NCBI GenBank assembly: GCA_016936905.1
Contig: JAFGWZ010000097.1
Coordinates: forward strand, 1-38,183
Direction of reading: 5' to 3'
Origin: Deltaproteobacteria bacterium
GTDB lineage: Bacteria > Desulfobacterota > Syntrophia > Syntrophales > UBA6807
DNA length: 38,183 nucleotides
Below are positions 34,121 through 38,183 of the stretch, one piece after another. Numbering within the stretch: the first letter of the stretch is position 1; every line of letters begins with the position of its first letter. Made by a program: the position numbers and the translations under genes. The notes beneath the pieces are model-generated. The model ran no database searches. It was not told the DNA's origin and saw only the letters and a program-made list of their open reading frames with translations.

Positions 34121-34897
34121 GTGACATCTTTGACAACGATGCCTGCTATCGTCATTATGGCCGTATTCGGCAGTATTGTCGGCAGTTTTCTCAATGTCTG
34201 CATATACCGGATTCCAGGGGACCGATCGATTATTCTCCCCCGGTCGTACTGCCCGCACTGCGGTCAGACAATAAAGTTCTATGACAACATACCGGTTCTG
34301 AGCTACCTCATGCTGATGGGTCGTTGCAGAACCTGCAAGGCAAGGATATCGCTCCAGTATCCTGCGGTCGAACTCATAACGGCATCTCTCTCCGCTATTC
34401 TTTTCTGGCGGTACGGCCTGTCGCTTCAGTACCTCGCCACCTTTGTCTTTACCTGCTCACTTATTGTCATCACCTTCATAGATCTCGAGCATCAGATCAT
34501 TCCCGACGTCATCACGCTCCCCGGCATTCCCCTCTTCTTCCTTGCGGCCGTCTTCATTATGAAGCTGAGGCTCATCGATGTTGTCCTGGGGATCATTATC
34601 GGCGGGGGAATCCTTTACCTGATCGCTTTCGCATACGAACTCCTGAGAAAAACGGAAGGAATGGGCGGCGGCGATATCAAACTTCTTGCCATGATAGGGG
34701 CGTTTCTCGGCTGGCAGTCACTATGGTTCATCGTCATGGTCAGTTCTATCTTAGGGGCTGTCATCGGGATAACCGCCATGGTGATTCAGAAAGAAGACAT
34801 GAAATATGCAATCCCCTTCGGTCCTTTTCTTTCCGTCGGGGCGGTAAGTTATCTGTTTTTTGGATCATGTGTAACAAGGCTCCTTTTTCTCAGATAG
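34121..34897 (+). CDS. pilD: Prepilin peptidase/N-methyltransferase PilD
   Basis: PilD cleaves the leader of type IV pilins and related pseudopilins and methylates the new N-terminal residue, in the inner membrane. The 258-residue protein has GSFLNVCIYRIP near the start and the zinc-binding four-cysteine domain CPHCGQTIKFYDNIPVLSYL...CRTC (Cys44, 47, 69, 72) tied to methylation. The two catalytic aspartates lie in FIDLEHQIIPD (Asp121) and GGGDIKL (Asp185). About seven further hydrophobic helices follow. I used the GTG at 34121, with AAGGAG about nine bases before it; the ATG at 34139 is an alternative. It sits upstream of the minor pilin operon. Confidence 0.94.
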   Translation: MTSLTTMPAIVIMAVFGSIVGSFLNVCIYRIPGDRSIILPRSYCPHCGQTIKFYDNIPVLSYLMLMGRCRTCKARISLQYPAVELITASLSAILFWRYGLSLQYLATFVFTCSLIVITFIDLEHQIIPDVITLPGIPLFFLAAVFIMKLRLIDVVLGIIIGGGILYLIAFAYELLRKTEGMGGGDIKLLAMIGAFLGWQSLWFIVMVSSILGAVIGITAMVIQKEDMKYAIPFGPFLSVGAVSYLFFGSCVTRLLFLR

Positions 34898-35176
34898 GGT
34901 TCAGGGGGTCAAAGTGAAACAAAGACCGGAAAGGATGCATATGACAGGGTAACTGCCGACAGACTGGGTAAAATCACTGAGTCGCGGCAGAAAAAAACAG
35001 AACGACGGGAAAACGTTGGTCCGCCGGATGCCCGGTATACCAGAATATACTTACATTGTTTCATGATATGTGTCGAAGATGCCACGATTTCATTATGTGG
35101 CACGGTGTTTGCTTTGTTTGGTACTAATGGGCACTCCGCTTGGGAATATCTCTCAAAAGCAGGGGGAAAGACTCCA
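34898..35176. other. Intergenic region between pilD and the minor pilin operon
   Basis: I see no gene in this 279-base stretch. It carries the sigma-54 promoter at 35098-35113 and an inverted repeat, TGCCAC (35080-35085) with GTGGCA (35097-35102), that overlaps the -24 element and could be a regulator site. A longer frame of fimT opens at 35063 but begins before the promoter, so it is unlikely to be used. Enhancer sites for an activator such as PilR would be expected upstream, but I could not identify them. Confidence 0.5.
35098..35113 (+). promoter_or_regulatory. Sigma-54 (-24/-12) promoter of the minor pilin operon
   Basis: The sequence TGGCACG-GTGT-TTGCT matches the sigma-54 consensus TGGCACG-N4-TTGCW at every position, with GG and GC exactly ten bases apart. 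It lies 64 bases upstream of fimT. Sigma-54 promoters need an enhancer-binding activator and ATP; pilin genes are often driven this way through PilS/PilR. Confidence 0.9.
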
Positions 35177-35692
35177 ATGATCAGAAACGGCTTCACATTG
35201 GTAGAACTCATTGTCGTAATGGCTATCATCGGAATATTGCTCGGAGTATCCGCACCGCTCATAAATTCGTACATGAAGGATGCGCGGTTGAGAGAAGGAG
35301 TAAGGAATCTGAAAGCGGACCTGGAACTGGCAAAAATACGCGCCGTAAGGGAAAATGCCTCGGTTGCCATAACCTTCGACACGACAAATGAGCGATATAC
35401 CATATTTGTTGATGACGGAGCCGGCGGGGGAACGGCTGATGACTGGGCAATAAATGGCGGAGAAACAGAAATAAAGACAGTCGACCTTCCGGATGACGTG
35501 GACATGTATGAAGTGACATTCGGTGGCTCGCCACGTGTAAGATTCCGGGGTGTCGGGCTTCCCAACGCGGCGGGCCATTGTTACATGAGAAACCCGAACA
35601 ACATGTACATGGGCCTGGTCACTTCATTGCTGGGCCTGACGACGCTGCAGCAAAGCAGTGATACCGGCGCCACATGGCAGGACATGGAATAA
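35177..35692 (+). CDS. fimT: GspH/FimT-type minor pilin
   Basis: The 171-residue prepilin begins MIRNG then FTLVELIVVMAIIGILLGVSAP, a class III leader cut by PilD between Gly5 and Phe6, with the essential Glu at mature position 5. The long N-terminal helix continues through DARLREGVRNLKADLELAKIRAVRENASVAITFD, a form typical of GspH/FimT pseudopilins. The globular domain is rich in Gly, Asp and Thr (DDGAGGGTADDW). The start at 35177 follows a GGGGGAAA site and lies after the sigma-54 promoter. FimT-type minor pilins prime pilus assembly, and some bind DNA during uptake. It leads the operon with pilV, pilW, pilX and pilY1. Confidence 0.88.
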   Translation: MIRNGFTLVELIVVMAIIGILLGVSAPLINSYMKDARLREGVRNLKADLELAKIRAVRENASVAITFDTTNERYTIFVDDGAGGGTADDWAINGGETEIKTVDLPDDVDMYEVTFGGSPRVRFRGVGLPNAAGHCYMRNPNNMYMGLVTSLLGLTTLQQSSDTGATWQDME

Positions 35693-35694
35693 AA

Positions 35695-36093
35695 ATGGCG
35701 AAGAAACGAACATGCATGACGGTGGATAAAGAAAAGGGCAGGCGAAACAAGGGATTTACCCTCATCGAAGTCATGATCGCCCTCTTCATTTTATCAGTTG
35801 GACTTTTGGCGGTTGCCACAATGCAGATAAGCGCCATCAGAGGCAACCGGATGGGAAATGACATTACGCAGGCAACATTTCTCGCCGAGGATACGCTCGA
35901 ACAATTGAAGAACAGTTCCAACATCGCCGCGGTCGCTAATGGCAACGACGTTGTGGGAATATACAATCGGAACTGGACACTTACCGCTGCCAGCGGTGTG
36001 GCACGGACTGTAACAGTGACTGTCTCGTGGTCAATTATGGGAACTAATCACGCTGTAACACTGACGACAATTACACGGGGAGACGGTGCATGA
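35695..36093 (+). CDS. pilV: Minor pilin PilV
   Basis: The 132-residue prepilin has a long basic leader (MAKKRTCMTVDKEKGRRNKG), the cleavage site Gly20/Phe21 and the helix FTLIEVMIALFILSVGLLAVATMQ with Glu5, which is typical of PilV. The rest reads as a small beta domain (VARTVTVTVSWSIMGTNHAVTLTT). The start two bases after the fimT stop suggests coupling; an ATG at 35716 is an alternative. PilV is part of the minor pilin set that, with PilW, PilX and PilY1, primes the pilus tip. Confidence 0.88.
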   Translation: MAKKRTCMTVDKEKGRRNKGFTLIEVMIALFILSVGLLAVATMQISAIRGNRMGNDITQATFLAEDTLEQLKNSSNIAAVANGNDVVGIYNRNWTLTAASGVARTVTVTVSWSIMGTNHAVTLTTITRGDGA

Positions 36094-36728
36094 TGGGTAC
36101 CAGAGATATGCGACCACCGTTCCGCTTAACTGGGGGATTTACACTTGTTGAACTCCTGATCGCCATGGCCATTACGGCTGTCGCGTTGGGGGCAATTTAC
36201 GGCGTTTATATCTCATCAAACCGTTCGTACAAGACCCAGGACAGGGTCGTGACCGTCCAGCAAAATGTACGGGCAAGCGCCGATTTCATGATTCGAGCAA
36301 TCCGCATGGCCGGCCTTGACCCGTTGGCTCCGGCAACGGACGCGACGGACACCAATGGTGGAGGAATAAAAGAAGCGACGGCCACAAAGATTCGATTTAC
36401 CGCCGATATCGATATGGATGGGACCATTGAAAACAGCAACGAAGAAAGAGTCACCTTTGAATACGATGCCGCCAATGACTGGATTCGTCGATGTCTTTAC
36501 GAGGGAACCGGCAGCGAAAGCTGGAATAACCTCGTGGAAAACATAAGCGACATGACGCTCGGTTATCTTGATGAGGACGGAAATGCCATCGCAGCGCCTG
36601 TCGCGGCTGGAGATCTTGACGACATACGCACGGTCACCATCTCCATAACCGGGCAGGGAGTGGATGCGCAGGGGCAGACATTCACGCGGGCAGTGAACAT
36701 CCGCGTCACCTGCAGAAACCTCTATTAA
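36090..36728 (+). CDS. pilW: Minor pilin PilW
   Basis: The 212-residue prepilin has a leader ending in Gly16 and a helix FTLVELLIAMAITAVALGAIYGVY with Glu5 at residue 21. The following SSNRSYKTQDRVVTVQQNVRASADFMIRAIRMAGLDP is characteristic of PilW. A DxDxDG loop (DIDMDGTIENSNEE) resembles an EF-hand calcium site. The ATG overlaps the pilV stop by four bases (ATGA); a second ATG follows directly. It is a minor pilin of the tip-initiation complex. Confidence 0.88.
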   Translation: MMGTRDMRPPFRLTGGFTLVELLIAMAITAVALGAIYGVYISSNRSYKTQDRVVTVQQNVRASADFMIRAIRMAGLDPLAPATDATDTNGGGIKEATATKIRFTADIDMDGTIENSNEERVTFEYDAANDWIRRCLYEGTGSESWNNLVENISDMTLGYLDEDGNAIAAPVAAGDLDDIRTVTISITGQGVDAQGQTFTRAVNIRVTCRNLY

Positions 36729-36749
36729 CGGAATAAGGGGAAACCTGCG

Positions 36750-37271
36750 ATGAAACTGTTGCCACAGAATAACATCAGCAATGAGCGGGGCTATGCTCTT
36801 CTCGTTGCCATACTTATGCTATCTCTCGTTACCATGATCGGGTACGCCGCAGTCAGGACATCATCCGTGGAACTTCAGATCTCCGGCAATGAAAAGCTGA
36901 TCGCGAGTGATTTCTATGATTCCGAGGGAGGGGCCATCAACACTATCGAGGATACGTCAACGTGGCTGACAACGGCCTTTCTGACCTCCGCGGAAACTGC
37001 GGCAAATTACACCGGGACGGTTGATGTCAACGGCGACGGAACCGATGACGCGTCGGTGGAAGTCCGCTGTATCGAGGGTACCGGCACGTCAATCGGAACA
37101 TTGAGCACCGAGGCTAACGACCTTCCCGTCATGTCCCACACGGGACCGCCGCCAATCGGTTCCGGATACAGCGTCAAACATTTCATTATACGGCGGTATG
37201 GCGTCACGTCACGCACGACGGCGGGCAACGCACATATCCAGGTGGGAGCCTGGAAGGTTTTCAATAAATGA
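36750..37271 (+). CDS. pilX: Minor pilin assembly protein PilX
   Basis: The 173-residue protein has the PilX N-terminal form: MKLLPQNNISNERG, a cleavage site at Gly14/Tyr15, and YALLVAILMLSLVTMIGYAAVRTSSVELQISGNEK. The mature fifth residue is Val rather than Glu, as in other PilX proteins. The later IASDFYDSEGGAINTIED resembles the PilX pattern in which helices end in an acidic turn. A DVNGDGTDDAS loop may bind calcium. It is the fourth gene of the operon, 21 bases after pilW and 52 before pilY1. Confidence 0.85.
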   Translation: MKLLPQNNISNERGYALLVAILMLSLVTMIGYAAVRTSSVELQISGNEKLIASDFYDSEGGAINTIEDTSTWLTTAFLTSAETAANYTGTVDVNGDGTDDASVEVRCIEGTGTSIGTLSTEANDLPVMSHTGPPPIGSGYSVKHFIIRRYGVTSRTTAGNAHIQVGAWKVFNK

Positions 37272-37323
37272 TGCGCCATATATGCTGGCTCCACGGCACA
37301 GCGCTCAACATGGAGGATCTGCC

Positions 37324-38183
37324 ATGAAAAGGCATCTAAAAATAATTGTATGGTTACTTGTCGCGTTTCTGTTCATTTTTCCAGCGCCGCTCAGGGCGGA
37401 CGACACGGAAATTTACGGAACCGTCGGCGTCTCCCTGGAACCGAATGTCCTCATTATATTCGACACATCGGGCAGCATGGGAACCGTCGATGTTGTTGCC
37501 GAGATATACGACCCTGCAACGACCTATCCGGTAACGTATCCGACCAATGCGGTTTATTACCTGTCTGGATGGTGGTGGTGGCAGACATGGAATCTTCTAG
37601 CCGATGACGTGAATACGATATGCCCGGGAGCCAGGGACCTTCTCCTGTCGGACGGGTACGGCAGCTACAGTGTTAAAACGGACGGGACATGCGGAGGCAC
37701 GTCAAAGAGCCTCCGTCTCGGTAACTACAGGAACTACGAAGCTGCGGGCCTCGGTGACAAGGACTCGCGGATCAATGTCGCCAAAACGGTTGTCAAGGAA
37801 CTCATCAATACCACATCGAATGTCCGGTTCGGCCTGATGCGGTTCAACGACAGTCAGGGAGGAAGGATTGTTAAAGAATGCGGCACTTCCGCGTCCGAAC
37901 TGATTACCGCCGTCGATGCCCTGAGCGCCGATGACTGGACCCCCCTGGGCGAAACCCTGGCCGAGGCTGGCCTCTATTTCGCCGGTATGAGCAGTTGGTT
38001 CAACAGCGGTGTTACTTACACGAGCCCTATGCAGGAACGTTGTCAGAAGAATTACATCATTCTTATGACCGACGGCGAGCCCACCCAGGACAATGACTCG
38101 AAGCTCTCATCGGGAACCTATATCAACGGCGATACTATCGGCGACTACGACGGCGACGGGCATGATCCGGGGAGCTACAGTTC
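37324..38183 (+). CDS. pilY1: PilY1-type tip adhesin/assembly protein (partial, N-terminal part)
   Basis: The frame opens at ATG 37324, with GGAGG six bases upstream, and stays open to the window edge (286 codons). A signal peptide (MKRHLKIIVWLLVAFLFIF..PLRA) is cut near residue 25. A von Willebrand A domain follows, with the MIDAS residues DTSGSM (47-52), the Thr in DWTPLGETL and the Asp in ILMTDGEP. PilY1 proteins sit at the type IV pilus tip with the minor pilins and act in adhesion and mechanosensing; the C-terminal beta-propeller would lie beyond this window. The last residues, DYDGDGHD, form a calcium-type loop. A run of four tryptophans (GWWWWQTW) at about residues 82-85 is unusual. 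Confidence 0.9.
   Translation, partial: MKRHLKIIVWLLVAFLFIFPAPLRADDTEIYGTVGVSLEPNVLIIFDTSGSMGTVDVVAEIYDPATTYPVTYPTNAVYYLSGWWWWQTWNLLADDVNTICPGARDLLLSDGYGSYSVKTDGTCGGTSKSLRLGNYRNYEAAGLGDKDSRINVAKTVVKELINTTSNVRFGLMRFNDSQGGRIVKECGTSASELITAVDALSADDWTPLGETLAEAGLYFAGMSSWFNSGVTYTSPMQERCQKNYIILMTDGEPTQDNDSKLSSGTYINGDTIGDYDGDGHDPGSYS

Noticed and set aside
34098-34124. Leader peptide MSGKEQSR overlapping the pilD start
   Set aside because: It is only eight codons, has no clear ribosome binding site and no attenuator structure.
34324-34917. 197-residue frame inside pilD
   Set aside because: It is an out-of-frame shadow of the prepilin peptidase with no recognisable domain.
35063-35176. Longer N-terminus for FimT from 35063
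   Set aside because: It would begin before the sigma-54 promoter and put the prepilin cleavage site some 43 residues in.

Overview
This window looks like a chromosomal segment from an anaerobic Desulfobacterota (former Deltaproteobacteria) bacterium with a diaminopimelate cell wall. That placement is inference. It rests on the order of the division/cell-wall cluster, an FtsI with a PASTA domain, a MurE with the DNPR motif, selB next to an fdhD homologue, and a sigma-54 type IV pilus locus. Base composition looks even and moderately GC-rich apart from four A/G-rich intergenic repeat arrays. I saw no rRNA, tRNA or CRISPR.

Layout. (1) 1-7400 is accessory: a decayed IS1380-family transposase; a lipoprotein; a secreted alkaline-phosphatase-fold phosphodiesterase whose signal peptide is split by a one-base frameshift; a membrane-anchored beta carbonic anhydrase; then a PilZ protein, a GAF/DUF484-GGDEF protein with a degenerate active site and a one-domain asparaginase-like protein. 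(2) 7558-24746 on the minus strand is a complete dcw cluster in canonical order: mraZ, rsmH, ftsL, ftsI, murE, murF, mraY, murD, ftsW, murG, murC, murB, ftsQ, ftsA, ftsZ. It is driven by a near-consensus promoter followed by three GTGGA boxes at exact 10-bp spacing (a MraZ-type operator) and ends at a shared terminator. (3) mltG and ruvX follow on the same strand. (4) 26541-31011 on the plus strand holds selB, an fdhD homologue without its catalytic cysteines, an OB-HD hydrolase and yggS. (5) 31129-33099 on the minus strand holds maf, a metallo-beta-lactamase-fold protein and yjbQ. A Crp/Fnr-type regulator reads divergently from overlapping promoters. (6) 34121-38183 holds the prepilin peptidase and a minor pilin operon (fimT, pilV, pilW, pilX, pilY1, the last cut by the window end) behind a perfect -24/-12 sigma-54 promoter.

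The most unusual feature is a family of four degenerate heptanucleotide arrays at 1612-1809, 4768-4837, 31006-31118 and 32625-32701, about 64 seven-base units in all, with the fifth base almost always A. The arrays run into neighbouring genes. They supply the stop codons and tails of the lipoprotein and YjbQ, the stop of yggS, and the only visible start codon of the metallo-beta-lactamase-fold gene.
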